From positions 209,683 through 273,682 of the forward strand of contig CAJTSE010000002.1 of the NCBI GenBank assembly GCA_910578815.1: a stretch of 64,000 nt of DNA. The letters are read 5' to 3'. The notes below the pieces were generated by a model. The model was not told the DNA's origin. It made no database searches and was given only the letters and a program-made list of their open reading frames with translations. Positions 7,840 through 15,977 of the stretch are shown piece after piece. Position numbers and translations under genes: made by a program. Positions within the stretch are counted from its first letter, which is position 1. Each line of letters opens with the position of its first letter. The stretch is from an uncultured Acetatifactor sp. GTDB taxonomy: Bacteria; Bacillota; Clostridia; Lachnospirales; Lachnospiraceae.

Positions 7840-8502
7840 CTACCTCGTCCTTCTGTCCAGTTTTTTAGACAGCTTTGTTCCCGCATACTGCATAATCTGC
7901 ACCAGCAGCACCAGCAAAATCACCGTCACCCACATAATATCCCCCTGATAACGGTAATAACCGTACTGGATGGCAATATCACCCAGGCCTCCGCCGCCCA
8001 CGGCGCCTGCCATGGCGGAATATCCCAGCACCGTGCTCAAAACAATCGTAGCTCCTACCACCAGGGACGTCCTGGCTTCTCCAAGCATTACCTTGACAAT
8101 GACGGTACACAGGCTGGCCCCCATGCTTTGAGCCGCTTCAATTACACCCTGATCTACCTCCAGCAGAGAGGATTCCACCATTCTGGCAATGAAGGGAGCC
8201 GCCGCCAGCACCAGAGGAACAATGGTAGCAGTAGGTCCGTATGCCTTGCCGACAATGGCACGGGTAAAGGGAATCACCAGAATCAATAAAATCAGAAACG
8301 GTACGCTTCTCACCACATTTACCACAATGTCCAGAATTTTGTACACCATCCTGTTTGGTTTCAGTCCTCCTTTGGCCGTAACCACCAGAACAATTCCCAT
8401 GGGCAGGCCCAGCACATAAGCCGCAAAAGTTGACACAAGCGTCATATACAGTGTAATCAGCGTATTCTGCGCAAGCATCCCTATCATCACCTTATCCCAC
8501 AT
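7840..8502 (-). CDS. metI: Methionine ABC transporter permease
   Basis: A 220-residue membrane protein with about five helices and the coupling EAA motif EAAQSMGASLCTVI near residue 130. Length and sequence (MLAQNTLITLYMTLVST at the N-terminus) fit MetI. The start codon overlaps the end of metN by 11 bp, so the two are translationally coupled. It forms the methionine uptake channel with MetN and MetQ. Confidence 0.95.
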   Translation of the reverse strand: MWDKVMIGMLAQNTLITLYMTLVSTFAAYVLGLPMGIVLVVTAKGGLKPNRMVYKILDIVVNVVRSVPFLILLILVIPFTRAIVGKAYGPTATIVPLVLAAAPFIARMVESSLLEVDQGVIEAAQSMGASLCTVIVKVMLGEARTSLVVGATIVLSTVLGYSAMAGAVGGGGLGDIAIQYGYYRYQGDIMWVTVILLVLLVQIMQYAGTKLSKKLDRRTR

Positions 8503-9502
8503 AGGAATCCACCTCCTCCACCGTCAGTCTTCTTTCCTGCAGATAATGGATCATTCTGGCCCCGATAGCCTCGTCCTCCGGCAGCTGCAGAATCATCTGC
8601 CCATGAGCAATGCCGCCGATGTCCTTGGTGTCCGCCAGCAGAATATTCACCGGCGCCCTGCACTCCAACACCATATTGGCAATGACCGGCTCAAAGGAAG
8701 AATTTTCCTTAAATACAATACGAATACACCGTTTTCCCCGCATCTCGCCGGCCTTGGGGTCCACCATGAACACCAGCTTCTTGGCAGCCGCCGTCCGGGG
8801 AGAGGTAAACACCTCTTCCACCGTGCCATGCTCCGCCAGCTCACCGTTGTCAATGATTGCCACATGGGAACAAATTTCCTGCACCACGCTCATTTCATGA
8901 GTAATGATGACAATGGTGATCCCGAAATCCCGATTAATCTGCTGAAGCAGCTGTAAAATAGACTTTGTGGTAGTGGGATCCAGCGCGCTGGTTGCCTCGT
9001 CGCAGAGCAGGATCTTGGGGTTGTTTGCCAGTGCTCTGGCAATGGCTACCCGCTGCTTCTGCCCGCCGGAAAGCTGGGCTGGATAGCTCTTCGCCTTCTC
9101 TGCCAGACCCACGATCTCCAGCAGCTCCATGGCCCGCTTTCTGGACTCCGCCTTCTTCACCCCCACGATTTCCATGGGAAATCTCACATTGTCCAGCACG
9201 CTTCGCTGCATCAGCAGATTAAAATGCTGGAAAATCATGGCAATCTCCGTCCTGGTCTGACGAAGCTCCTTTTCGGACATTCCCGAAAGATCCCTGCCCT
9301 CTATAAAGACAGTGCCCGTGGTAGGGCGCTCCAGAAAGTTCAGGCAGCGCACCAGGGTAGACTTTCCCGCCCCGCTCATACCGATAATGCCGCAGATGTC
9401 TCCCCTCTCTATATCCAGAGTGATTCCCTTTAAGGCCTCCACTCCGCCGTCCTTACCCGCAAAGGTTTTTGTCACATTTTGTATCTGAATAATGGATTCC
9501 AT
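8492..9502 (-). CDS. metN: Methionine ABC transporter ATP-binding protein
   Basis: A 336-residue ATPase. Walker A GMSGAGKST is near residues 41-49, the signature LSGGQKQRVAIARAL near 143, and Walker B ILLCDEATSALD near 165. The C-terminal 95 residues form the NIL domain that binds methionine and inhibits transport in known MetN proteins. It is the second gene after cysK (107 bp downstream of its stop) and overlaps metI. There is no room for a SAM riboswitch between cysK and metN, so control probably comes from the cysK promoter and its palindrome. Confidence 0.96.
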   Translation of the reverse strand: MESIIQIQNVTKTFAGKDGGVEALKGITLDIERGDICGIIGMSGAGKSTLVRCLNFLERPTTGTVFIEGRDLSGMSEKELRQTRTEIAMIFQHFNLLMQRSVLDNVRFPMEIVGVKKAESRKRAMELLEIVGLAEKAKSYPAQLSGGQKQRVAIARALANNPKILLCDEATSALDPTTTKSILQLLQQINRDFGITIVIITHEMSVVQEICSHVAIIDNGELAEHGTVEEVFTSPRTAAAKKLVFMVDPKAGEMRGKRCIRIVFKENSSFEPVIANMVLECRAPVNILLADTKDIGGIAHGQMILQLPEDEAIGARMIHYLQERRLTVEEVDSYVG

Positions 9503-9609
9503 GGCAATTCCCCTTCTTCAGTCCGTATCCTTTATACGCTTCATACTATTCTTCTCATTTCATACGGATGCGCCGCCTTCTATATGTATACTGCCGGCCG
9601 TCTCATAGT

Positions 9610-10545
9610 TTACTCCTGAAACATGGGTGTGGAAAGATACCTGTCCCCAGAATCCGGGAGCAGCGCCACCACCGTTTTCCCCTTGTTTTCCGCTCGTTTT
9701 GCAATCTGTGCCGCCGCATGAAGGGCCGCACCCGATGTAATTCCCACCAGGAGCCCTTCACTTTTCGCCATCAGCTTCCCTGCCTGAAACGCCTCTTTTG
9801 TAGTCACGGTAAACACCTCATCATAAACCTTCGTATTTAAAACGGCAGGAACAAATCCGGCCCCGATTCCCTGAAGCCCGTGAGGCCCCGGCTTCCCGCC
9901 GGAAAGCACGGGAGAATCCGCCGGCTCCACCGCAATCACCTGTATTTTGGGATTTCTGGCCTTTAAATAGGTGCCGACACCCGTGATGGTCCCGCCCGTA
10001 CCCACGCCGGCCACAAATATATCCACCCCGCCGTCCGTATCCTCCCAGATTTCCGGGCCTGTTAAAGCTGCATGAGCCGCCGGATTTGCCGGATTGTCAA
10101 ACTGGCCTAAAATAACCGCTCCAGGAATTTCCTTCTGCAGTTCATCCGCCTTTTCAATCGCGCCCTTCATCCCCTTTGCACCCTCTGTCAGCACCAGTTC
10201 GGCGCCGTATGCTTTTAAAAGCGCTCTTCGCTCCTGACTCATAGTCTCCGGCAGGGTCAAAATCACCCGGTAGCCTTTTGATGCCGCCACGCTGGCCAGC
10301 CCGATCCCGGTATTTCCCGATGTGGGTTCGATGATGACGCCTCCCGGCTTTAAAATTCCTTTTTTCTCCGCATCCCGGATCATGGAAAGCGCCACTCTGT
10401 CCTTAATGCTTCCGGCCGGATTAAACAATTCCACCTTTGCCAGCAGCACAGCCTCTGCAGCACCCACGCTCTCAGCAAAACGGCTGATCCGCACCAGCGG
10501 CGTATGTCCGATCAGCTCTTCAACACCGGCATAAATTCTTCCCAT
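9610..10545 (-). CDS. cysK: Cysteine synthase A (O-acetylserine sulfhydrylase)
   Basis: A 311-residue PLP enzyme that makes cysteine from O-acetylserine and sulfide. The PLP lysine lies in NPAGSIKDRVALSMI near residue 44, the phosphate loop is PTSGNTGIG, and the glycine loop is AGVGTGGTITGVG. I chose the ATG at 10545 (MGRIYAGVEELIGHTPLV) because GGGGG lies 8 bp upstream; an ATG at 10563 is in frame but has a weaker site. It is first in a cysK-metNIQ unit and has a near-consensus promoter at 10613-10641. Confidence 0.95.
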   Translation of the reverse strand: MGRIYAGVEELIGHTPLVRISRFAESVGAAEAVLLAKVELFNPAGSIKDRVALSMIRDAEKKGILKPGGVIIEPTSGNTGIGLASVAASKGYRVILTLPETMSQERRALLKAYGAELVLTEGAKGMKGAIEKADELQKEIPGAVILGQFDNPANPAAHAALTGPEIWEDTDGGVDIFVAGVGTGGTITGVGTYLKARNPKIQVIAVEPADSPVLSGGKPGPHGLQGIGAGFVPAVLNTKVYDEVFTVTTKEAFQAGKLMAKSEGLLVGITSGAALHAAAQIAKRAENKGKTVVALLPDSGDRYLSTPMFQE

Positions 10546-10577
10546 CTCCCGATCCCCCTTCATAACCTGCCAATTTA

Positions 10578-10600
10578 AATCCTATTATTCCGCTAGGATT
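10578..10600. promoter_or_regulatory. Palindrome between the cysK promoter and gene (candidate operator)
   Basis: AATCCTA (10578-10584) and TAGGATT (10594-10600) form a perfect 7-bp inverted repeat with a 9-nt gap. It sits just downstream of the predicted start of transcription, a repressor position. The Rrf2 gene at the end of the same block is the obvious candidate regulator; that link is inference. Confidence 0.55.
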
Positions 10601-10612
10601 ATTATGAATTGC

Positions 10613-10641
10613 ATAATATACCCACATTCCCCGTTTGTCAA
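10613..10641 (-). promoter_or_regulatory. SigA-type promoter of cysK-metNIQ
   Basis: On the minus strand TTGACA (10641-10636), a 17-bp spacer and TATTAT (10618-10613). It is about 70 bp before the cysK start. Confidence 0.85.
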
Positions 10642-10697
10642 GGATATTTTGCTGTACCTATCCCGAACGTATCGGTTCAGCCTTCCCGACAAGCAGG

Positions 10698-10924
10698 TAA
10701 CAGGCGGCAGCCGGCTGTTGTTTTCAATGCAGACTGTTCAAAGAGTGCTTCGCACTCTTGTGAGATTTGCTTCGCAAACTCGTGATTCCATGCGCCTGAC
10801 GGCGCAGTTTTCTAGGATAAGACGTCGGTACTTGGCAAGCGTATTGTGCTTGCCTATGTACCGTTACGTCACGCCTCAAGCGAAAGCGAGCCTGCATGAG
10901 AATGACGGCCGGCTGTCACCGTCA
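10698..10924. repeat. MITE-like fold-back element B, long copy
   Basis: Shares about 150 bp with 18273-18420. Its ends (around TAACAGGCGGCAGCCGGCTG and GGCCGGCTGTCACCGTCA) are imperfect inverted repeats of about 30 bp, and the core folds through GGTAC...GTACC and GGCAAGC...GCTTGCC arms. This copy carries an extra block at about 10737-10818 made of three small hairpins (AGAGTGC-ttc-GCACTCT, a GATTTGC/GCAAACTC arm, and GCGCC-tgac-GGCGC). It encodes no plausible protein. Confidence 0.8.
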
Positions 10925-10958
10925 GGCTGTTAGAGGCTGAACTGTTGCTCCCGAACAG

Positions 10959-10988
10959 TTGCAATTTACCCGAAAAAAATGTTATAGT
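10959..10988 (+). promoter_or_regulatory. Promoter of aroA
   Basis: TTGCAA (10959-10964), an 18-bp spacer and TATAGT (10983-10988), 30 bp before the aroA start, with AAAAGGAGG as the ribosome site at about 11001-11009. Confidence 0.7.
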
Positions 10989-11017
10989 GTACCATATCAA
11001 AAAAGGAGGCCCTTCCC

Positions 11018-12439
11018 ATGGAAAAAAACATTTACCGGGTTCCCTGTATCTACGACAAAATCAAACATAATTCCGGCGCGAAGCCGCTTACTGTCTCCGT
11101 TCCCGGCTCCAAAAGCATCACAAACCGGGCGCTGCTTTTAGCTACCCTGGCAGAGGGAGAATCCGTCCTTCGGGATGTGCTGTTCTCGGATGATTCCAGG
11201 CACTTTTTAAAATGTATTCAAACACTGGGATTTGAAACTGCTGTGGACGAGCCGAACAGGACCGTAACCGTAAAGGGAACAGGCGGACGCATACCCTTAG
11301 GAGAAGCGAATCTTTATGTGGGCAGCGCAGGCACCGCGGCCCGCTTTCTTACGGCTTATCTGGGACTTTCTGAGGGCATTTATCACTTGGATGCCTCGGA
11401 GCAGATGAGAAAACGGCCCATGACACCCCTGCTGGACTCCCTGCAGGAATTGGGCTGTGAGGTCATCTACGAGGGCGAAGAGGGACATTTTCCCTTTACT
11501 CTTAAGGGACATGGCTTTCACAGAGACCGCATTACCGTCAATATCGAAAAAAGCAGTCAGTTCCTGAGTGCCCTGCTCATTGCCGCCTGCCTTTCGGAAA
11601 AAGATTTTACTGTGATCACGGAAGGCCTGCACGGCAGGGCGTACATAGAGATGACCGTAAAAATGATGAGGCAGTTCGGCGTGCAGGCCCGGCCTCTGTA
11701 CTATTGCAGCGGTGAAAGCGAAACCCATGACCGCTCCGGCGAAGACGGAACAGGCGGAACCCATAACTGCTCCGGCTGCGTCAACAGCACTCTGCCCTAC
11801 GCTTACCAAATCGACGCCGGGCAGCATTACCGGGTTCTGGACTACCGGGTACAGCCGGATGTCTCTGCCGCCTGCTACTTTTACTCCATGAGTCCCCTGC
11901 TGAATATTCCGGTACAGGTCCGGCATGTTCATGCAGGTCCTGATTTTCTGCAGGGAGACACTGCTTTCCTGCACCTGCTGGAAAAAATGGGCTGCAGGCT
12001 GGAAGCCGGACCGGAAGGCGCCCTGCTCTTGCCGCCGGAAAACGGCATTTATCACGGCGTCAGCGCAGACCTGTCCGCTTTTTCGGACCAGGCCATCACT
12101 CTGGCCGCTCTGGCCCCCTTCGCCGACGGCCCCACCATCATAAGGGGCATCGGACACATTCGCTGTCAGGAAAGCGACCGGATCACAGCCATTGTCACCG
12201 AGCTGCGGAAAATGGGCATCCGCTGTCAGGAAGATGACAACAGCATTACCGTTTATCCGGGGGCGCCTTCCCCCTCCGCAGTGGAAACCTACGACGACCA
12301 CCGCATGGCCATGGGCTTTTCCCTGATCGGACTCCGCAGCGAGGGAATCTGTATTCAGAATCCCGGCTGCTGCCGAAAAACCTTTGAAAACTATTTCGAA
12401 GTACTGGACGGCGTGATTACGGACTTGCAGAAGTCTTGA
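11018..12439 (+). CDS. aroA: 3-phosphoshikimate 1-carboxyvinyltransferase (EPSP synthase)
   Basis: A 473-residue shikimate pathway enzyme that transfers enolpyruvate from PEP to shikimate-3-phosphate. Motifs are PGSKSITNRALLLA with the key Lys near residue 30, YVGSAGTAARFL near 98, SEQMRKRPM, QPDVSAACYF with the catalytic Asp, QESDR, and DDHRMAM near the C-terminus. It is longer than the usual ~430 residues partly because residues about 230-258 are a low-complexity Ser/Gly/Glu/His/Cys insertion built from an imperfect duplication (HDRSGEDGTGG / HNCSGC). It is a single gene with its own promoter, away from other aromatic genes. Confidence 0.94.
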   Translation: MEKNIYRVPCIYDKIKHNSGAKPLTVSVPGSKSITNRALLLATLAEGESVLRDVLFSDDSRHFLKCIQTLGFETAVDEPNRTVTVKGTGGRIPLGEANLYVGSAGTAARFLTAYLGLSEGIYHLDASEQMRKRPMTPLLDSLQELGCEVIYEGEEGHFPFTLKGHGFHRDRITVNIEKSSQFLSALLIAACLSEKDFTVITEGLHGRAYIEMTVKMMRQFGVQARPLYYCSGESETHDRSGEDGTGGTHNCSGCVNSTLPYAYQIDAGQHYRVLDYRVQPDVSAACYFYSMSPLLNIPVQVRHVHAGPDFLQGDTAFLHLLEKMGCRLEAGPEGALLLPPENGIYHGVSADLSAFSDQAITLAALAPFADGPTIIRGIGHIRCQESDRITAIVTELRKMGIRCQEDDNSITVYPGAPSPSAVETYDDHRMAMGFSLIGLRSEGICIQNPGCCRKTFENYFEVLDGVITDLQKS

Positions 12440-12584
12440 ATCTGCGGAGGAATCCGGCAGGAATTCATATACGGAAAGATACATAGGTAAAAAGAACCGA
12501 GAATTTCAGTGGAAACTTGCGATGTAATGTGGTACACTTAAATTCTATCAGAACAAAATCATTTCGGAAAGGCAGGCTTATAAC

Positions 12585-13523
12585 ATGAGCAGGAAAAGAG
12601 CAGTGGTCTCCTTGGGGCATAACGCTCTGGGATATACTACGGAAGCACAATGGGACGCGGTGAAAATTACCGCCAAGGCACTGGCAGATCTGGTGGAGGC
12701 TGATTATCAGCTGACCATCACTCACAGCAACGGTCCCCAGGTAAGCATGATCCACAAGGCCATGACGGAGCTTCGCCGCATTTATATTGATTATACTCCC
12801 GTGCCCATGTGCGTCTGTTCCGCCATGAGTCAGGGTTATGTGGGTTACGATATTCAAAATGCCCTGCGTTCAGAGCTTTTGGGCAGGGGCATCGCCAAGC
12901 CGGTCAGCACCATCCTGACCCAGGTCACCGTAGACCCTTACGACGAGGCTTTCTACGAACCCACTAAGGTAATCGGCAGATATATGTCCGCAGAGGATGC
13001 AGAAACAGAGATCAAAAAGGGAAATTACGTGCAGGAAGACCCAGGCAGGGGATACCGAAGAGTTGTCGCTGCGCCAAAGCCCATTGATATTGTAGAAATC
13101 GATGCCATCCGCACCTTAGCTGACGCGGACCAAGTGGTCATTGCCTGCGGCGGGGGCGGCATTCCCGTCATCGAGCAGCAGCACAACTTAAAAGGCGCTT
13201 CCGCCGTAATTGAAAAGGATGCCATTGCCTCCAGACTGGCAGCCGAATTGTCCTGTGACGAGCTGATTATCCTTACGGACGTGCCCCATGTGTACCGGGA
13301 TTTCGGCACCGAAAATCAGACACCTCTCTCTTCCCTGACCGCTTCTCAGGCAAAGGAACTGGCGGCCCAGGGGCAATTTGAGGCAGGCACTATGCTGCCA
13401 AAAATAGAAGCTGCCGTAAATTATCTGGATTCGGTAAAGAGCGGCAGAGTCCTGATCACTTCTTTAGAGAAAGTAAGAGACGCCGTAAAGGGGAAATCCG
13501 GCACAATCATTATAGAGGGGTAA
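12585..13523 (+). CDS. arcC: Carbamate kinase
   Basis: A 312-residue amino acid kinase family protein. Family signatures are HSNGPQV, the segment TILTQVTVDPYDEAF, EDPGRGYRRVVAAPKPIDIVE, ACGGGGIPV, and VIEKDAIASRLAAEL near residue 210. It makes or uses carbamoyl phosphate with ATP. The N-terminal phosphate-binding loop reads SLGHNALG where classical arginine deiminase pathway enzymes have LGGNAL, a Gly-to-His change at a substrate-proximal position. No arginine deiminase or ornithine carbamoyltransferase gene is near, so its pathway is not shown; purine or allantoin fermentation is a possible alternative source of carbamoyl phosphate. Confidence 0.88.
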   Translation: MSRKRAVVSLGHNALGYTTEAQWDAVKITAKALADLVEADYQLTITHSNGPQVSMIHKAMTELRRIYIDYTPVPMCVCSAMSQGYVGYDIQNALRSELLGRGIAKPVSTILTQVTVDPYDEAFYEPTKVIGRYMSAEDAETEIKKGNYVQEDPGRGYRRVVAAPKPIDIVEIDAIRTLADADQVVIACGGGGIPVIEQQHNLKGASAVIEKDAIASRLAAELSCDELIILTDVPHVYRDFGTENQTPLSSLTASQAKELAAQGQFEAGTMLPKIEAAVNYLDSVKSGRVLITSLEKVRDAVKGKSGTIIIEG

Positions 13524-13533
13524 CCCCCCTCTA
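13513..13533. terminator. Short hairpin between convergent arcC and lspA
   Basis: TAGAGGGG (13513-13520) pairs with CCCCTCTA (13526-13533). It spans both stop codons of the converging genes. There is no clear T-run on either strand, so terminator function is uncertain. Confidence 0.45.
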
Positions 13534-14016
13534 GCGTGCCAGCCCAAGGGCCGCCAGCAGAGCACCTATGATAATGCAGAAGTCCGAGAAATTAAACACG
13601 ATGTTCCTAAGTCTTTTCCATCTAACACCAAAACTGATATAGTCCACAACATATTTCCGTTTCAGCCTGTCATAGGTATTACTGAAGGCTCCCCCAAGCA
13701 AAAGTGACAAGCCCGTGCGAAGCAGGTTATTGCCGCGATGACCAAGACTGATGAAAAACACCACCGTCAATATAACTGTCAAAACCAGCGAAATCACGGC
13801 TACGACAGACTGCTTTTTTTCTCCTGCATTTAAGACCATCCCCCGATTATGGTGTCTGCGTAAAAGCAGTTTGCCGCCCAAAAACTCCCGCTCATTCTTT
13901 CCGCTGCCGGGGGCAGTGTCCCTTTTGACAAAAATATATTTTTCCACTCGATTCTTGATATATAAATCCCCGAAAAAAATAATTGACACAAGTGTCACAA
14001 ATATAATTGCCGCCAT
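13531..14016 (-). CDS. lspA: Signal peptidase II family protein
   Basis: A 161-residue membrane protein with about four helices. It has the LspA signature GGAFSNTYDRLKRKYVVDYI and FNFSDF, which places the two catalytic aspartates at about residues 125 and 145. The N-terminus has the family's D-x-x-x-K segment (GDLYIKN). This enzyme removes signal peptides from lipoproteins, and the window encodes several. The segment after the first helix (HHNRGMVLNAGEK) diverges from the usual NTGAAF motif, so it is an atypical member. The ATG at 14016 follows AGGAGG, and the gene lies 48 bp after truA on the same strand. Confidence 0.82.
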   Translation of the reverse strand: MAAIIFVTLVSIIFFGDLYIKNRVEKYIFVKRDTAPGSGKNEREFLGGKLLLRRHHNRGMVLNAGEKKQSVVAVISLVLTVILTVVFFISLGHRGNNLLRTGLSLLLGGAFSNTYDRLKRKYVVDYISFGVRWKRLRNIVFNFSDFCIIIGALLAALGLAR

Positions 14017-14064
14017 TCTTCCGTCCTCCTTCTGTCGATTTCCTGTTGTCCGTATTGCTCCCTG

Positions 14065-14802
14065 TCAATCGTAATCTACGCTCACCAGGCACAGGCCCTG
14101 TGCCGGCGCTGTCGGACCCGCCTTCTGCCTGTCCGGATTTTCCAGTGCCGTCTTCATCTGTTCCTCAGACATGCGCCCATACCCTACCTCCAGCAGCGTC
14201 CCCACCATGATACGCACCATATTCTGCAGAAAACCCGTACCATGGATTGTAAAGCGGATATACCCGCCGTCCCGTCTGATCTCGATACGATCCACACGCC
14301 TGACCGTGGATTTCTTCATCCTGGGGTTGACACAGAAGTTTCGGAAATCATGCTCCCCTTTTAACAGCTCTGCCGCCCGGCACATCAGTTCCATGTCCGG
14401 CCTTTCCTCCAGCCTAGTATAATATTTTCTGTCAAAAACAGACTTCACATCCCCGTCAAAGCAGGTATAGCGATACGTCTTACCCGTTGCATTATATCTG
14501 GCATGAAATCTGGGAGATGCCTCCTTTACCTCCTGCACGGCAATATCATCCGGCAGATACCGGTTCAGATAGTCCCTGATCTGTTCCACGGAAAGCTCCG
14601 TCTCCAGATTTGCGTTTGCCGTCATGCCCTCCGCATGAACGCCGCCGTCCGTACGCCCGGCGCCTATGACTTCAACCTCCCGCCCGCACATCCGGGAAAG
14701 TACATTTTCCAGCTTCCCCTGTATGGTTTCTTGTCCCGGCTGCCTCTGCCAGCCGTAATATCTGCTTCCGTCATATGCAATCAAAAACCTGTAATTTATC
14801 AT
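14065..14802 (-). CDS. truA: tRNA pseudouridine(38-40) synthase
   Basis: A 245-residue enzyme that makes pseudouridine at positions 38-40 of tRNA anticodon arms. The catalytic Asp is D52 in GAGRTDGGVHA. Other family segments are YDGSRYYGWQRQP at the N-terminus, RYNATGKTYRY, and GTGFLQNMVRIMVG. Length is normal. The start follows AGGGAG. It is the first gene of a two-gene unit with lspA. Confidence 0.96.
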   Translation of the reverse strand: MINYRFLIAYDGSRYYGWQRQPGQETIQGKLENVLSRMCGREVEVIGAGRTDGGVHAEGMTANANLETELSVEQIRDYLNRYLPDDIAVQEVKEASPRFHARYNATGKTYRYTCFDGDVKSVFDRKYYTRLEERPDMELMCRAAELLKGEHDFRNFCVNPRMKKSTVRRVDRIEIRRDGGYIRFTIHGTGFLQNMVRIMVGTLLEVGYGRMSEEQMKTALENPDRQKAGPTAPAQGLCLVSVDYD

Positions 14803-14882
14803 AAATCTCCCTATCTGGTCAAGCTCCGCAGCGGTTCATGACTAATTTAAAAATTATACTATCAAAAAACAAAAATATATTG

Positions 14883-14918
14883 TATACTTAAGAAAAGATA
14901 TTCTAAATACTTTCTTAA
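14883..14918 (+). promoter_or_regulatory. Promoter and palindrome before the XRE regulator
   Basis: An extended -10, TTG-TATACT (14883-14888), is followed at once by the inverted repeat TTAAGAAA (14888-14895) / TTTCTTAA (14911-14918). The palindrome overlaps the expected start of transcription, 17 bp before the gene start, as expected for an autorepressor operator. Confidence 0.55.
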
Positions 14919-14935
14919 ATTCGGAGGATAATATC

Positions 14936-15262
14936 ATGAGCAACGATCAATTTGAAAACCTTGGCCCTCAGGTAAAAGAACTTCGCATCCAAATGAAACT
15001 AACGCAGGCAGAGGTGGCAAATGCCTTAAATGTTACCCCTGGCTATATCAGCAATGTGGAAAATAATCGAACAGCCATGTCCCTGCGCGTGCTGATTTAC
15101 TACGCACGCCTGATGAACATTACCCTTGATTCCCTGATTGGGAAAATCGCTCCCGATTACAGGCAGACAGCCCTGGATAATGAGCTGATGCAGCTCATAT
15201 CCAAAATGGACGACAGCCAGAAAACCAAACTGATCAAGACCATCAAGCTTTGGAGAAAATAA
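14936..15262 (+). CDS. XRE family helix-turn-helix regulator
   Basis: A 108-residue protein. The HTH covers residues 10-65 (LRIQMKLTQAEVANALNVTPGYISNVENNRTAMSL is its recognition part). The C-terminal tail of about 35 residues (MQLISKMDDSQKTKLIKTIKLWRK) could dimerise. The start follows CGGAGG. It is transcribed away from truA, and the palindrome at 14888-14918 suggests autoregulation. Its targets are unknown. Confidence 0.88.
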   Translation: MSNDQFENLGPQVKELRIQMKLTQAEVANALNVTPGYISNVENNRTAMSLRVLIYYARLMNITLDSLIGKIAPDYRQTALDNELMQLISKMDDSQKTKLIKTIKLWRK

Positions 15263-15267
15263 GGCAT

Positions 15268-15965
15268 TTAAAAGCTGTGTCCGCCGCTTCCTGAACTTCC
15301 CCCGCCACCTCCTGAGCTTCCCCCGCTGCCTCCGCTGCTGCTGTCCGAGCTTACGGGGTCGTAATCTTTGGTCTGCTTAAGAAGTGTGGCTTGGGGATTT
15401 GTCAGGGAATACCGGTGCACTATTCCCGCCAGCAGCTCATGCTCCTTTGGTGCGCGGCTTTTTGAAATCCGGCGCAGCAGGAAATAATTAAGCAGCAGGG
15501 AACATGCAAAGAATTTCTTTCTATCCACCGGCAGATCCGCATAAAAACCGCTTAAGAATGCGGGAGTAAACTCCTTCCTGTCCCTGATGTCATAAGGCAC
15601 AAGAGCTCCTTAGGCACAAAAAATGCCTTCCCCAGCTTTCTTGCATAAGCTTTTTTGCAATCCTCTTTCGTCTTTTGAAAAGGAATAATAAATCTGGGGC
15701 GCCTCTCTTTGCCGATTCCGCCGGTGAGAATATTTGCCGATCCGCAATAGCTGCAAAATGACGTAACATCCGTATCCCCGCTGATCATCTCCCCTCCGCA
15801 CTGGGGACAGCGAAACACATTTACCTCAAAGCAGTCTTCGTCCAGTGTGTCCGACTCCTTTTGAACGGAATAGGGGTCAAGCCTGGATTCACAGTGGGCG
15901 CAAAACAACTGTTCAGATGAAATATCAAATTTCAGATTTCCGTTACAATTTGGACATTCGTACAT
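15268..15965 (-). pseudogene. Zinc-ribbon (TFIIB-like/DUF) protein gene broken by deletion and frameshift
   Basis: The 5' frame (15965-15552) encodes MYECPNCNGN, two more CxxC pairs (CAHC; CPQC and CSYC), and the segment IIPFQKTKEDCKKAYARKLGKAFFVPKEL, after which it becomes a short unrelated tail. The 3' part is in another frame (from about 15603 to 15268): PYDIRDRKEFTPAFLSGFYADLPVDRKK, a membrane-like Leu/Phe stretch, then a Ser/Gly-rich C-terminus ending GGHSF. Related proteins, as I know them, have these parts in one chain with roughly 100 or more residues between them. The simplest reading is an internal deletion that changed frame near 15600. An authentic pair of short genes is less likely. 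Confidence 0.65.
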
Positions 15966-15977
15966 AATCTTTTCCTT

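Noticed and set aside
9503..9609. SAM riboswitch before metN
   Set aside because: Only 107 bp separate cysK and metN, and no SAM-I core or terminator is visible. The cysK upstream region also lacks one.
10604..10933. 109-codon ORF over element B
   Set aside because: Its second half is translated from the fold-back repeat, and the other copy is disrupted and in a different context, so it is not a conserved protein.
11297..12484. 395-codon ORF antisense to aroA
   Set aside because: It mirrors the aroA reading frame, has no ribosome site and shows no protein family features; aroA motifs are clear on the other strand.
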